Positions 1 through 8,585 of a stretch of DNA of 64,000 bases are shown here, piece after piece. The notes under the pieces were generated by a model, which ran no database searches, had not been told where the DNA came from, and saw nothing but the letters and a program-made list of their open reading frames with translations. A program made the position numbers and the translations under genes. The stretch comes from Paeniglutamicibacter quisquiliarum (GTDB lineage Bacteria; Actinomycetota; Actinomycetes; Actinomycetales; Micrococcaceae), in the NCBI RefSeq assembly GCF_019084045.1, contig NZ_JAHRED010000005.1:62001-126000 (forward strand), read 5' to 3'. The stretch's first letter is position 1; each line of letters begins with the position of its first letter.

Positions 1-1043
1 GGGGTGCGCAGCAGTGCCTGGATGTGCACGGCTCCCAGGTAGCGGCCCGTGGGGGTCTCCAGCGGGGGCCGGGTGACGAAGACCGTGGAGGCCAGCGCGG
101 GGCTCAGTTCCTCGCGGCGCACCGCGGCCAGGGCCTCGGCGACGGTGGCCTCGGGGGAGAGGATCACCGGGACCGGGGTCATCATCGACCCGGCGGTGCC
201 CTCGGCGTATTCGAGCAGGCGGCGCACGTCGCGCGCCTCCTCGGGTTCCATCAATTCCAGCAGCGCGTGCTTGGTGTCCTCGGAGAGCTCGCCCAGAAGG
301 TCGGCGGCGTCGTCGGGGTCCATTTCCTCCAGCACGTCCGCGGCGCGCTCCATGTCCAGGGCGGAGATGATCTGCACCTGCTCGTCGTCGGGCATTTCCT
401 GGAGCACATGGGCCAGGCGTTCGTCCTGCAGTTCGGAGGCTACCTCGACGCGGCGCTTGTCGTTCATCTCGTGCAGCGCGTCGGCGAAGTCGGCGGGCTT
501 CATCTCGTCGTGGGCGGCGACGAAGGTGCTGGCGGCCTGCGGCTCGTGCAGCGCGGTGTGCACGATCGCGTCCCAGGGCACCAGCAGGCGTTCCCCGCGG
601 GCACGGCGCAGCCCCAGCAGCCCGGAGGCCGGCTCGCCGCGCCTGACGTAGTAGTCGGAGATGATCCAGTCCCCGTTGCGTTCGCGGGCCAGCCCGATGT
701 CCTCGACCACCGCGTTGCCGCTGCCGTCCCCGAACACCACGCGCCGGTCGAAGAGCTCGGCCGCCACCATGATCTCCGCGCCGCGCTGCTGGAAGCGGCG
801 CATGTTGACCAGTCCGGTACAAATGATCTGCCCCGACTCCATGGCCTGGATGCGCGTCATGGGCACGAAGACGCGCCGCTTGCCGGGCACCTCGACGACC
901 ACGCCGACGCACTGGGCGGGCTTGGTGGCCAGGCGGGAAATGACCACGACGTCGCGCAACCGCCCGAGGCGGTCGCCGAGGGGGTCAAAGACGTCAAGGC
1001 CCAGCAGTCGTGCGATGAAGACCTTCGTAGAATTGCTGCTCAC
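1..1043 (-). CDS. MgtE N-terminal domain / CBS domain protein, 3' end outside window
   Basis: The gene reads leftward out of the window, so about 347 N-terminal residues are visible and the C-terminus is missing. Residues ~1-190 form two PRC-barrel-like segments (LGLDVFDPLGDRLGRLRD is the opening). They are followed by an MgtE intracellular N domain of short acidic helical repeats (DALHEMNDKRR, LQEMPDDEQ, LEEMDPDDAADLL), and then a CBS domain begins (GSMMTPVPVILSP). The MgtE N and CBS domains are the Mg2+-sensing parts of MgtE channels; whether this protein has the membrane part cannot be seen. The GTG start was chosen because the frame opens there and a TAGCCT box lies 7 nt upstream, which suggests a leaderless mRNA. 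It is divergent from the stress-protein gene. Confidence 0.85.
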   Translation of the reverse strand, partial: MSSNSTKVFIARLLGLDVFDPLGDRLGRLRDVVVISRLATKPAQCVGVVVEVPGKRRVFVPMTRIQAMESGQIICTGLVNMRRFQQRGAEIMVAAELFDRRVVFGDGSGNAVVEDIGLARERNGDWIISDYYVRRGEPASGLLGLRRARGERLLVPWDAIVHTALHEPQAASTFVAAHDEMKPADFADALHEMNDKRRVEVASELQDERLAHVLQEMPDDEQVQIISALDMERAADVLEEMDPDDAADLLGELSEDTKHALLELMEPEEARDVRRLLEYAEGTAGSMMTPVPVILSPEATVAEALAAVRREELSPALASTVFVTRPPLETPTGRYLGAVHIQALLRT

Positions 1044-1050
1044 GCTCTCT

Positions 1051-1056
1051 AGGCTA
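1051..1056 (-). promoter_or_regulatory. -10 box of the MgtE-N/CBS gene, leaderless geometry
   Basis: TAGCCT matches the actinobacterial TANNNT -10 pattern and is separated by 7 nt from the GTG start at 1043. The transcript would therefore begin at or next to the start codon. I see no convincing -35. Confidence 0.5.
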
Positions 1057-1193
1057 CTGCCTGCGGTGCACCGGGCGCCGGTTTGGGCAATGTGTTGAAC
1101 GCGACGGTGCCAAACGCCGGTCTTCGGGCCGGTGGCTTTCACCTTCAGCGATCAAGTCAGGTCTTCGGGCCCGGCAGCGTGCACAATGGATAT

Positions 1194-2033
1194 ATGTCAT
1201 CCCCACTTGGTGCATCCCCGTCCAACCCGAATTTGCCCGGCTTGCCGCGCGGCGAGCTTTTGGGGCGCTACAGCACCTACCTGGATGCCCAGAAAGTGGT
1301 GGACTACCTGGCGGACAACGACTTCCCCGTCGCCAACCTCACCATCGTGGGCAACGACCTCAAGTCGGTGGAGCGGGTCACCGCCAAGCTCAGCTACCCG
1401 AAGGTGGCCGCAGCCGGCGCCGCCCAGGGCGCCATGTTCGGCGTCTTCGTGGGCCTGGTCCTGACCATCTTCAGCCCCGGCTCCAACGCGCTGGCGCAGA
1501 TCCTGTCCTCGGTGGGCATCGGCATGGCCATCTGGATGGTGGTGGGCGTGGTGAGCTATTCCTTCCGGCGCGGCAAGCGCGACTTCGCCTCGCAGTCCCA
1601 GGTCCTGGCCACCAGCTACGACGTGGTGGTCGCGTTTTCCCACGCGCATGCGGCCCGCGCCCTGGCGGCCAAGCTGCCCATGAGCCGCACGGCCGCCGAC
1701 AACGGGGTCGGTGCGCACGGACAGCCGGTGCAGCCCCCTGCCCCGGTCCAGGCCGCCGGCCAGTCGGCCCCCGCCACGCCAACCGAACCGGGCGCCCCGA
1801 CTTCGGGCAGCTATTCGGACCTGCCCGATGGACGCCCGCAGTTCGGCATCCGGATCCAGGACAACCAGCCGCCGGCCGCAACCCCCGCGCCGCAGGCGCC
1901 AGCGGCAGCACCGGCCTCGGAAGCGGCCAGCACGCCCGAGGAGGCAGCCGATACCGAACCCGGCGTCTCGGCCGGGGCAGGGGAAGCCACGCCGGAGGAT
2001 GCAAACCACCAGGAACACGGCAAGCACCGTTAG
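1194..2033 (+). CDS. General stress protein, membrane-anchored (YflT/GSP17M-like)
   Basis: This is a 279-residue protein. Residues ~15-60 match the general stress protein 17M/YflT-type domain (GELLGRYSTYLDAQKVVDYL, NLTIVGNDL). Two hydrophobic segments with small residues follow (residues ~70-95 and ~98-120), then a conserved SYDVVVAF stretch. The last ~125 residues are Pro/Ala-rich and probably disordered. The ATG at 1194 was chosen over an upstream in-frame start at 1083 because the 37 extra residues do not look like coding sequence and the domain begins right after this start. The role is inferred only from the family, a general-stress-regulated protein; no biochemical function is established. 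It converges on the aminopeptidase gene at a shared terminator. Confidence 0.8.
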   Translation: MSSPLGASPSNPNLPGLPRGELLGRYSTYLDAQKVVDYLADNDFPVANLTIVGNDLKSVERVTAKLSYPKVAAAGAAQGAMFGVFVGLVLTIFSPGSNALAQILSSVGIGMAIWMVVGVVSYSFRRGKRDFASQSQVLATSYDVVVAFSHAHAARALAAKLPMSRTAADNGVGAHGQPVQPPAPVQAAGQSAPATPTEPGAPTSGSYSDLPDGRPQFGIRIQDNQPPAATPAPQAPAAAPASEAASTPEEAADTEPGVSAGAGEATPEDANHQEHGKHR

Positions 2034-2090
2034 CCACCGGCCCGGCACCGGCGGGAGGGATCCCGTGGGCCACGCCGAGAAGTCATGAAA

Positions 2091-2134
2091 CGCGAAGGCG
2101 GCCTTCATCCGTGAGGATGAAGGCCGCCTTCGCG
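2091..2134. terminator. Bidirectional hairpin between convergent genes
   Basis: A perfect 20-bp stem (cgcgaaggcggccttcatcc and its complement) with a 4-nt loop lies between the stress-protein stop and the aminopeptidase stop. There is no strong U-tract on either side. Confidence 0.7.
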
Positions 2135-2153
2135 TTATGGCCGGCGGGCGCGA

Positions 2154-3704
2154 TTAGCCCTTGCGAACCTGCGCCATCCATTCCTCGACCTCGGCCGGGG
2201 TGCGCGGCAGCGCGGCGGAGAGGTTCACGCAACCGTCCGCGGTGATGAGCACGTCGTCCTCGATGCGCACGCCGATGCCACGGTATTCCTCGGGCACGGC
2301 CAGGTCCTCGTTCTTGAAGTACAAGCCCGGCTCGATGGTGAAGACCATGCCCTCCTCAAGGATGCCGTCCAGGTACAGCTCGGCCTTGGCCTGCGCGCAG
2401 TCGTGCACGTCCAGGCCCAGGTGGTGGCTGGTGCCGTGCGGCATCCAGCGGCGGTGCTGCTGGCCCTCGGGGGAGAGTGCCTCCTCGAGCGGCACCGGAA
2501 GCAGGCCCCAGGCGTCGAGGTTCTGCGCCAGCACGGTCACCGCGGCGGTGTGCAGGTCGCGGAACCTGGTGCCGGGCTTAGCCACGGCGAACGCTGCGTC
2601 GGCGGCATCGAGCACCGCCTGGTAGATCTTGCGCTGAACCTCGGAGTAGCTGCCGTTGACCGGCAGGGTGCGGGTCACGTCGGCGGTGTACAGGGACTCG
2701 GCCTCGACGCCGGCATCGAGCAGCAGCAGGTCGCCGTCGTTGACGGTGCCGTTGTTGTTGATCCAGTGCAGCACCGTCGCGTTGTTGCCCGAGGCGGCGA
2801 TGGTGTCGTATCCCAGGTCGTTGCCGTCCTCGCGGGCCCGGGCGAAGAAGGCGCCCTCGACAACGCGCTCGCCGCGCTCGTGCGCGACCGCCCGGTCCAG
2901 CGACCTGACCACGTTGTGGAACCCGTTGACCGTCGCGGCCACGGACTTCTTCATCTCCGCGATCTCCCACTGGTCCTTGACCAGGCGGATCTCGCTCAGT
3001 GCCTCGGAGAGTTCCCCGTCCAGCGAGTCGGAAACCTCAAGGTCCACCCCGGTGTTGATGCGGGAGGTGTCGACCAGGGCGTCGCAGTTCATGTCGACGT
3101 CGCGCAGCAGGCGGATGCGCATGCCTCCAAGTTCCACCACGCCGGCGTCCTTGGTGATGGCGACCTCGAGCCCGGACAGATCGGCGGTGGGCAGTCCCAG
3201 GCGCGCCTGCAGCAGCGGCAGGGTCGGGCGCGGGCCGATCCAGAATTCGCCGGTGCGGGCGCTGGAGTAGAACTCCTCGGAGTCGCGGCCCGCCATGGGC
3301 GAGAAGTACAGGGTGGAAACGTGGTTCGACCCGTTGTCGCCGGCGCCCGCCTCGGTGGGCTCCAGCACCAGGACGGCTTCCGGTTCGTGGTCAAGTCCCA
3401 GCCCGGTCAGGTGCGCGAAGCCGGAATGGGGCCGGAAGCGGTAGTCGGTGTCGTTTGACCTGACCTTGTGTGGTCCGGCGGGAACGACCAGGCGTTCGCC
3501 GGGGAACCTGGCCGAGATGGCCGCGCGGCGGGCGGCCGCGTACGGCGCGACCTCGTCCGCGCCCGGAAGCGTGGAGGTGTCGGGCGCCCATGACGAGGCC
3601 ATGAACTTCTTGAATGCCTCGGAGTTGGGGCGCTGGGAACGGTTGTTCACGCGCTCTTCGAGGGGCTGGTCGCTGCCGGTGGTGGTGGTTGCATCAGTGC
3701 TCAT
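2154..3704 (-). CDS. pepP: Xaa-Pro aminopeptidase (M24B)
   Basis: This 516-residue cytosolic metallopeptidase is predicted to release N-terminal residues preceding proline. It has the usual N-terminal creatinase/aminopeptidase-P domain (residues ~55-220) followed by the pita-bread M24 domain. The dinuclear metal ligands are visible: the Asp pair in LLLDAGVEAESLYTADVTRT, the His in MPHGTSHHLGLDVHD, and the Glu residues in FTIEPGLYF and GVRIEDDVLI. The length is normal for actinobacterial members, which carry a ~50-residue N-terminal extension. The ATG (MSTDATTT) lies 30 nt from a perfect 12-bp palindrome, GGCGTATACGCC, at 3726-3737, which may be part of the promoter or an operator. Confidence 0.93.
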   Translation of the reverse strand: MSTDATTTTGSDQPLEERVNNRSQRPNSEAFKKFMASSWAPDTSTLPGADEVAPYAAARRAAISARFPGERLVVPAGPHKVRSNDTDYRFRPHSGFAHLTGLGLDHEPEAVLVLEPTEAGAGDNGSNHVSTLYFSPMAGRDSEEFYSSARTGEFWIGPRPTLPLLQARLGLPTADLSGLEVAITKDAGVVELGGMRIRLLRDVDMNCDALVDTSRINTGVDLEVSDSLDGELSEALSEIRLVKDQWEIAEMKKSVAATVNGFHNVVRSLDRAVAHERGERVVEGAFFARAREDGNDLGYDTIAASGNNATVLHWINNNGTVNDGDLLLLDAGVEAESLYTADVTRTLPVNGSYSEVQRKIYQAVLDAADAAFAVAKPGTRFRDLHTAAVTVLAQNLDAWGLLPVPLEEALSPEGQQHRRWMPHGTSHHLGLDVHDCAQAKAELYLDGILEEGMVFTIEPGLYFKNEDLAVPEEYRGIGVRIEDDVLITADGCVNLSAALPRTPAEVEEWMAQVRKG

Positions 3705-3909
3705 CGACCAATCGTCTCAAAGCCCGGGCGTATACGCCAAGGCGCCCTCCAAGCGAAGCGGTTCCCGCACCGTCCATGGCATGGTTGTGCGCGCCAACCG
3801 CAAGGCTTCGGGGGCGACGTCCCCTGATCATCGGGCTGCCCATCGGACTGTCGTGTTCGTCGGGGGAAGAACCCCGCGGGGCGCTGCCGACGGCACCGCG
3901 CCGAGGGAC

Positions 3910-3915
3910 TACCCT
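3910..3915 (+). promoter_or_regulatory. -10 box of the PHP gene, leaderless geometry
   Basis: TACCCT fits TANNNT and is 7 nt upstream of the ATG at 3923. There is no strong Shine-Dalgarno sequence in between. Confidence 0.45.
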
Positions 3916-3922
3916 GAGAGCT

Positions 3923-4783
3923 ATGCGGATCGACCTTCATACCCACTCACATGTCTCCGACGGGACGGAGCACCCCGCCGAATTGGTTGCGGCGGCCAAG
4001 GCCGCAGGCCTGGACGTTCTGGCGTTGACCGACCACGACCAGACTGCAGGCTGGGAAGCGGCCGGAGAAGCGGCACTTGAAGTCGGAGTTGGGCTGGTCC
4101 CGGGCATGGAAATCTCCTGCAAGACCAAGTCCGGGGTCAGCGTCCACCTGCTTTGCTATCTTCATGACCCCGCACATGCTGGCCTGATCGAGGAAATCGG
4201 AAAGGCCCGGGATGCGCGCATTACCCGGGCCCGGCGCATGGTCGAGTTGCTCGCAGAGGACTATCCGGTGGATTGGGACATGATCGCCCGCCATTCGATC
4301 CCCGGCGGGACGATCGGCCGTCCCCACATTGCCGACGCCCTGGTTACCGCCGGCGTGGTTCGCACCCGAACCGAGGCGTTCGCGGAGGTGCTGACCGCCC
4401 GTTCGCGATACTACGTCGGGCACTACGCCATGGATCCGGTGACCGCGGTCAAGCTGGTACGCGATGCCGGCGGGGTCCCTGTCTTTGCGCACCCCGTGGC
4501 TTCTGCCCGAGGCCGGGTTGTGGGGGAAGAGACATTCGAGCAGATGATCGACGCCGGATTGCTTGGACTGGAAATCGATCACAGGGACAACCCCGAGGAA
4601 GGGCGCAAATTCCTCCGTGCGCTAGCGCGAAAACATGACTTGATCGTCACAGGATCCTCGGACTACCACGGTGCCGGCAAGCCGAACCGTCTGGGAGAGA
4701 ACACCACCAGCACGGAAATGCTGCAGCGGATCCTGGACGCCGGGACCGGAAGCGCTCCGGTGGGAATGCCTGACCTGTTCTAG
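3923..4783 (+). CDS. PHP-domain metal-dependent phosphoesterase (TrpH/YciV/RNase AM-like)
   Basis: The product is 286 residues long. It shows the PHP metal-binding motifs: motif I RIDLHTHSHVSDG at the very N-terminus, motif II LALTDHDQTAGW (~residues 33-44), a His/Glu site in GMEISCK, HPVASARG, and motif IV TGSSDYHG near residue 250. Such stand-alone PHP proteins hydrolyse phosphoester bonds. E. coli YciV (RNase AM) is a 5'-to-3' exoribonuclease and 3',5'-bisphosphate nucleotidase, so a similar role is plausible but not shown. The start was placed where motif I begins; the open frame extends upstream, but that sequence overlaps the divergent gene and is not protein-like. Confidence 0.88.
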   Translation: MRIDLHTHSHVSDGTEHPAELVAAAKAAGLDVLALTDHDQTAGWEAAGEAALEVGVGLVPGMEISCKTKSGVSVHLLCYLHDPAHAGLIEEIGKARDARITRARRMVELLAEDYPVDWDMIARHSIPGGTIGRPHIADALVTAGVVRTRTEAFAEVLTARSRYYVGHYAMDPVTAVKLVRDAGGVPVFAHPVASARGRVVGEETFEQMIDAGLLGLEIDHRDNPEEGRKFLRALARKHDLIVTGSSDYHGAGKPNRLGENTTSTEMLQRILDAGTGSAPVGMPDLF

Positions 4784-4795
4784 CCGACCGGCTGG

Positions 4796-4842
4796 AGCGC
4801 ACCGCCACCGTCCCGACCGGGGTGCTGGCGGTGCGCTTTTTT
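4796..4842 (+). terminator. Rho-independent terminator of the PHP gene
   Basis: A 12-bp stem (agcgcaccgcca / tggcggtgcgct) is followed directly by a run of six T. Confidence 0.85.
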
Positions 4843-5435
4843 GATGCCCTGACAGTGGTCGACAAAGTCGCTAATGCCGTGGTCAGGTACCTATTGTTTC
4901 CACTCGTGCGTTCGGTGGTCGAGGCATTCGCAGGCGGCGCAAAACTATTTCTCTCTTAACGACAATTAAGTTGTGAACTGTTATTTGAGACTTCTAATTG
5001 ACGTCATATGGGCGGGCAATTTGCCCCGTTTTCGGGTGCGTCTTTCCTGACGTCTGCACCGGATCAGATTCGCTGCTGGGGGAGTGGACGCCGGACACCT
5101 GCTACTATCGTTCTAGTTGCTTCGCTGTTTGAAATGTTTTTGTTGAGCTTAGTTCCAGCGTTTCACGAAGCAACTCGCAGCCACGGCGGTAGGAATTTCA
5201 CCGTCAATTTGGATGTATATCGGTGTCGCGCACGGGTGAGGAAAACCTCCCTGCGACCTAAGTCCGATGTCCAAGTGTCCGGCATGAAGCCCGGGTGGTT
5301 ATGCGCGCTCAGAATGCGTCCACGCCGGATGCCTGCTCGATTCGTGTATGCGAAGTCGATTAATTGTGCCCTAGTCGGCCAGCGCGCAACTATAGGAATT
5401 GTTGCCGGCGGCATTCCTACGTAGAGAGGATGGAT
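4843..5435 (+). promoter_or_regulatory. Long lower-GC upstream region of the symporter gene
   Basis: These 593 nt contain no credible gene; an open frame at 5008-5424 has no protein-like pattern or good ribosome-binding site. The stretch is clearly more A/T-rich than its surroundings, especially 4940-5010. It holds an inverted repeat, agttgcttcg at 5114-5123 and its complement cgaagcaact at 5166-5175, which could be a regulator site or an RNA stem. A purine-rich GAGAGG at 5424-5429 serves as ribosome-binding site. Its length and composition suggest a regulated promoter or a long leader; no known riboswitch was recognised. Confidence 0.4.
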
Positions 5436-7118
5436 ATGGATCTCGAAACCGGGGACTATCAACTTCTCGCAGGATCGGTTGTCCTGGGATTGTTGGTGCT
5501 GTTTTACGGGGGGACATTTGTTATGTCCCTTTTTATTGGAAAAAAGAAGGAAAATGCCGACGGTTATATGACAGCCGGAAACAAAATTGGTTTCGGCGTC
5601 TCTGCGGCCAGCATGACGGCAACTTGGATTTGGGCATCCTCGATGTACGCCTCGGCGACTTCGGGCTATACCTATGGCATTTCCGGGCCGATTCACTACG
5701 GTCTTTGGGGTGCGTTGATGATTCTATTCATCTACCCCTTCGGCCGGAGGATCCGTGCGGTAGCGCCAAAGGCACACACCCTCGCGGAGGTCATGTACGC
5801 CCGCCATGGTCGTTCCAGCCAGCTCATGCTGGCAGGATCCAATATCCTTGGCAGCGTTATCTCCCTGACCTCAAACTTCATTGCCGGTGGCGCGCTTATC
5901 GCATTGCTCTCGCCATTCAGCTTCCGGCAAGGCATCATCGCCGTGGCCGCAGGCATCCTGCTCTACACGCTCTGGTCAGGGTTCCGCGCATCGGTGCTTA
6001 CCGACTTCGCCCAGGTAGTAGCGATGCTTGGCGCGGTGGTGATCATCATTCCGGTGGTCTTCTTTGCCGCCGGTGGTCCGGGGCTCTTTGAAACCGGAGC
6101 CTCAAACCTTTCGGCACAGCAGAGCAATTTCTTCTCCTCCGACGCGTTCATGAACCAGGGTGCCCCGTACATCGCGGCCGTTCTTGCGTACGCCATCGGA
6201 AACCAGACGATCGCCCAGCGCCTCTTCGCGGTGCGTGAGGACCTCATCAAGCCGACCTTCATCACCGCGACAATAGGCTATGGCGCCACGATCATCGGAT
6301 TTGGCATGCTTGGCGTCATAGCACTGTACGCGGGGATAACCCCGATTGACGGTGACACCAACAACCTGATTCCGCAGATGGCCGTCACTTACCTTGGACC
6401 GGTCCTGTTGTGCGTCTTCTTCATCATGATCCTGGGTTCACTTTCCTCCACGGCCGATTCGGATCTGGCGGCGCTTTCCTCGATCGCCATGGCCGACATT
6501 TACGGCCAGTCGGTGGGCAAGAAGAACGCCAATCCAAAGACGATGCTCCTGGTCGGCCGCATCACCATGATTCTCGCCACCGCCGCGGGACTGTTCTTTG
6601 CCACCGGGCAGATGAACATCCTTGACTTGTTGGTCTTCGTCGGCGCGCTTTGGGGTGCGCTGGTGTTCCCGGTCATTGCGAGCTTCTATTGGAAGAAGGT
6701 CACCAACATGGCCTTCACCGTTTCGACGCTTGCCGCGCTGGCCTTGTTCCTGCCCGTGCGCTTCGAATGGATTTCCATGTCCGGCGCGACCGGCTACATC
6801 GTTGACATCATTTCCATCGTCGGCGTCGGTGTGGTCCTTGGCCTCATGAGCTTTGGATTCTTCGGGCTCAAGATTGCCCGGATCATTGGAATTGCGGCCG
6901 TCGTAATCGTGGCGCCGTTCGCATTCGGCACCCTTCACGAATACGCAGTGCTTAGCGGTTCACTGGTCGCTTATTCGGTATCGACCGTCGTTTGCTACCT
7001 CATGTCCGTGCGTTCGAAGCAGGACTTCGATTTCAGCACCATCAAGGACCGTGTCGGTGACTTCGACCCCGTCGAGACGGTCACGAGCGACGTCGACCCC
7101 GTGGTCACCAGCAAGTAG
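5436..7118 (+). CDS. Sodium:solute symporter (SSS/SLC5 family)
   Basis: The 560-residue protein has about 13-14 membrane helices spanning residues ~8-525 and a short polar C-terminal tail. The family signature is clear in SAASMTATWIWASSMYASAT and in the TLAEVMYARHG loop. The substrate is not certain. The TATWIWASSMYAS stretch resembles DUR3-like urea/polyamine symporters more than proline or pantothenate carriers, but this is by eye. Two ATG codons lie close together; the second (5436) sits 6 nt from GAGAGG, whereas the first (5430) is too close to it. The 43-residue gene directly downstream is probably its partner, and a strong terminator closes the pair. Confidence 0.87.
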   Translation: MDLETGDYQLLAGSVVLGLLVLFYGGTFVMSLFIGKKKENADGYMTAGNKIGFGVSAASMTATWIWASSMYASATSGYTYGISGPIHYGLWGALMILFIYPFGRRIRAVAPKAHTLAEVMYARHGRSSQLMLAGSNILGSVISLTSNFIAGGALIALLSPFSFRQGIIAVAAGILLYTLWSGFRASVLTDFAQVVAMLGAVVIIIPVVFFAAGGPGLFETGASNLSAQQSNFFSSDAFMNQGAPYIAAVLAYAIGNQTIAQRLFAVREDLIKPTFITATIGYGATIIGFGMLGVIALYAGITPIDGDTNNLIPQMAVTYLGPVLLCVFFIMILGSLSSTADSDLAALSSIAMADIYGQSVGKKNANPKTMLLVGRITMILATAAGLFFATGQMNILDLLVFVGALWGALVFPVIASFYWKKVTNMAFTVSTLAALALFLPVRFEWISMSGATGYIVDIISIVGVGVVLGLMSFGFFGLKIARIIGIAAVVIVAPFAFGTLHEYAVLSGSLVAYSVSTVVCYLMSVRSKQDFDFSTIKDRVGDFDPVETVTSDVDPVVTSK

Positions 7119-7141
7119 AGACAAAGAAACAGGAGGCTGTC

Positions 7142-7273
7142 ATGGATATTTTTTGGTTGACCGTATACGTCTTGATCTGGCCCGTCGTTGTTGGCGGTAC
7201 GCTTTTCGTGATTGTGCGCGCGTTCTATCGTGAATGGCGCCAGGCACGTGCCGAGGGCCGGGGCATGGTCTAG
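7142..7273 (+). CDS. Putative transporter small subunit, 43 residues
   Basis: A single-span membrane peptide (MDIFWLTVYVLIWPVVVGG... to residue ~25) ends in a basic tail rich in Arg (AFYREWRQARAEGRG). It starts 23 nt after the symporter stop behind an excellent AGGAGG at 7132-7137, so it is almost certainly translated and co-transcribed. Small subunits of this kind recur next to actinobacterial sodium:solute symporters, and the likely role is to bind or stabilise the large carrier, by analogy. The gene is easily missed because of its size. Confidence 0.8.
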   Translation: MDIFWLTVYVLIWPVVVGGTLFVIVRAFYREWRQARAEGRGMV

Positions 7274-7326
7274 GCCGCAGAGGGGCGGCAAGCAGGCCAA
7301 AGGCCAACCGTCGTCCCGATTGCTGC

Positions 7327-7374
7327 AAGAGCATGGAGTCTGCCTGTCACACAGGCAGACTCCATGCTCTTTTT
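7327..7374 (+). terminator. Rho-independent terminator of the symporter operon
   Basis: A perfect 21-bp stem (aagagcatggagtctgcctgt and its complement) with a 3-nt loop is followed by a T-run. Confidence 0.9.
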
Positions 7375-7409
7375 GAGCCACGCCGGCATTGTGGCCCAGT
7401 CAGCCGCTT

Positions 7410-7640
7410 CGAGCGCCAGGGGCCGTTCGCCAACGTCCAGTCGGACGTCGGTGTCATGCTGCAATTGGCCGAACCGCCTATCGAATTTCCCCCGCAGCAC
7501 CACGCGTTCCTGATCGATGACGAACAATTCGACCGAACCAACGCGCTGATACAGGAACGCGGGGTCGAGCGGACCACTACATCGAATTCATTACTCGCCC
7601 GTACCTGCAAAGGGATTCGGCGGCTGGTTCGGCAGTTCTA
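7410..7640 (+). pseudogene. Decayed VOC/glyoxalase-family gene (5'-truncated, internal deletion)
   Basis: One frame reads GPFANVQSDVGVMLQLAEPP and continues through FPPQHHAFLIDDEQFDRTN to IQERGVE. This is the middle of a small VOC-family dioxygenase/lyase-like domain. The family normally continues with about 30 residues ending in G-H-x-x-E-x-I-T-R-P-Y. Here the sequence jumps, in a different frame (from ~7572), to DHYIEFITRPYL, the typical C-terminal metal-ligand strand. An internal deletion of roughly 80-100 nt with a frame change, plus loss of the N-terminal third, makes the gene non-functional. It lies just beyond the symporter terminator. The identification rests on family patterns read by eye. 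Confidence 0.6.
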
Positions 7641-8579
7641 GTCCTCGAAGAGGGAATCGCAGCCAGGGGCGCTGGTTCCCTGGTTGCAGTTATCCGCCAC
7701 GAGGATCTTCTTGGTCCGCCACACGCTCATCGTGATGGGCTGGCTCGGGACATTGGCAACACCGGGGATCGGTGTCCACGGGCCGCCCTCCGTCGAGTAC
7801 TCCCCGCGGAACCGGGTGGTCAGCCCGACCCCGAAGTCGCCGGTGTCCTTGTAGACGTGGCTGGTGCTGGTCGGCTCGTCAAAGCCGCGCTGGGCCATGG
7901 GCGCACCGGGAAAGTTCAGGCTCCGTGTTGTCCCGTCCCCGTATGACCACACATAGGTCACCGGTATCGCCCGGACGCGGACGGCTTGGTCGAAGAGCTC
8001 GATGTTGAAGTTCTGGGTTTTGGACTCCGCATACATGTGGGCGTGTCCATTGCGCAGCGAAAAGCTCTCCGGCTGGCTGAAGATTGTGGATGCGCTGATC
8101 GGCATCCGTCGAAACTGTTCCGGCGTGACTCTGGCAATGTCTTGTTCAGCACCGGGGACTTCGATCGTTGGCTCAACGGTGCAATATTGCCGCATAGAAA
8201 GGACCCTTCCAACGCGGGGCCCATTGAGCGCCTTGATTAATCTAGTCAAGGTGTAACTGCCGTCCGGGCATGAAGGGTCCGTGTTGGCCACACAAACTCT
8301 AATCAGCGTCATCGCCGGACTGCATTCCTGATAGTAAGTAACTTCGTAACGAATTTTTGGTCCGTTGCTAATGGTCCGCGTGCGTCCAGTCTTTTTGTCC
8401 CCATAGGTACGGCCGCCGTTGCTGAAACTACAGCCGGGATTCTTGGCAATAAATTCACTCCCGTTTGCTGAATATCCGGCCTCGTGACAGGCATAGGCAA
8501 TATTTGCAGATATAACTACGTTGAATGAGGCCAGCAGGAGGGCCAACGCGCTCAATATTGCAAATTTCTGGGCTTTCAT
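7638..8579 (-). CDS. Secreted PKD-domain-like protein of unknown function
   Basis: This 313-residue protein begins with a basic start and hydrophobic core (MKAQKFAILSALALLLASF, then ANIAYA), a Sec signal peptide. The exported part is Cys-rich in its first half (six or so Cys between residues 30 and 140). Residues ~210-300 look like a PKD/Ig-like fold: VTYVWSYGDGTTRSL, TSTSHVYKDTGDFGVGLTTR. PKD domains bind or space proteins at the cell surface; no catalytic motif is visible. It lies 6 nt downstream of the DUF6318 lipoprotein gene on the same strand, so the two are probably co-transcribed. Its composition is lower in GC than the core genes, which fits a variable region. Confidence 0.72.
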   Translation of the reverse strand: MKAQKFAILSALALLLASFNVVISANIAYACHEAGYSANGSEFIAKNPGCSFSNGGRTYGDKKTGRTRTISNGPKIRYEVTYYQECSPAMTLIRVCVANTDPSCPDGSYTLTRLIKALNGPRVGRVLSMRQYCTVEPTIEVPGAEQDIARVTPEQFRRMPISASTIFSQPESFSLRNGHAHMYAESKTQNFNIELFDQAVRVRAIPVTYVWSYGDGTTRSLNFPGAPMAQRGFDEPTSTSHVYKDTGDFGVGLTTRFRGEYSTEGGPWTPIPGVANVPSQPITMSVWRTKKILVADNCNQGTSAPGCDSLFED

Positions 8580-8585
8580 ATCCGA

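Noticed and set aside
5008-5424. Plus-strand frame of 138 codons upstream of the symporter
   Set aside because: It has no family pattern, no good ribosome-binding site and no codon bias like its neighbours.
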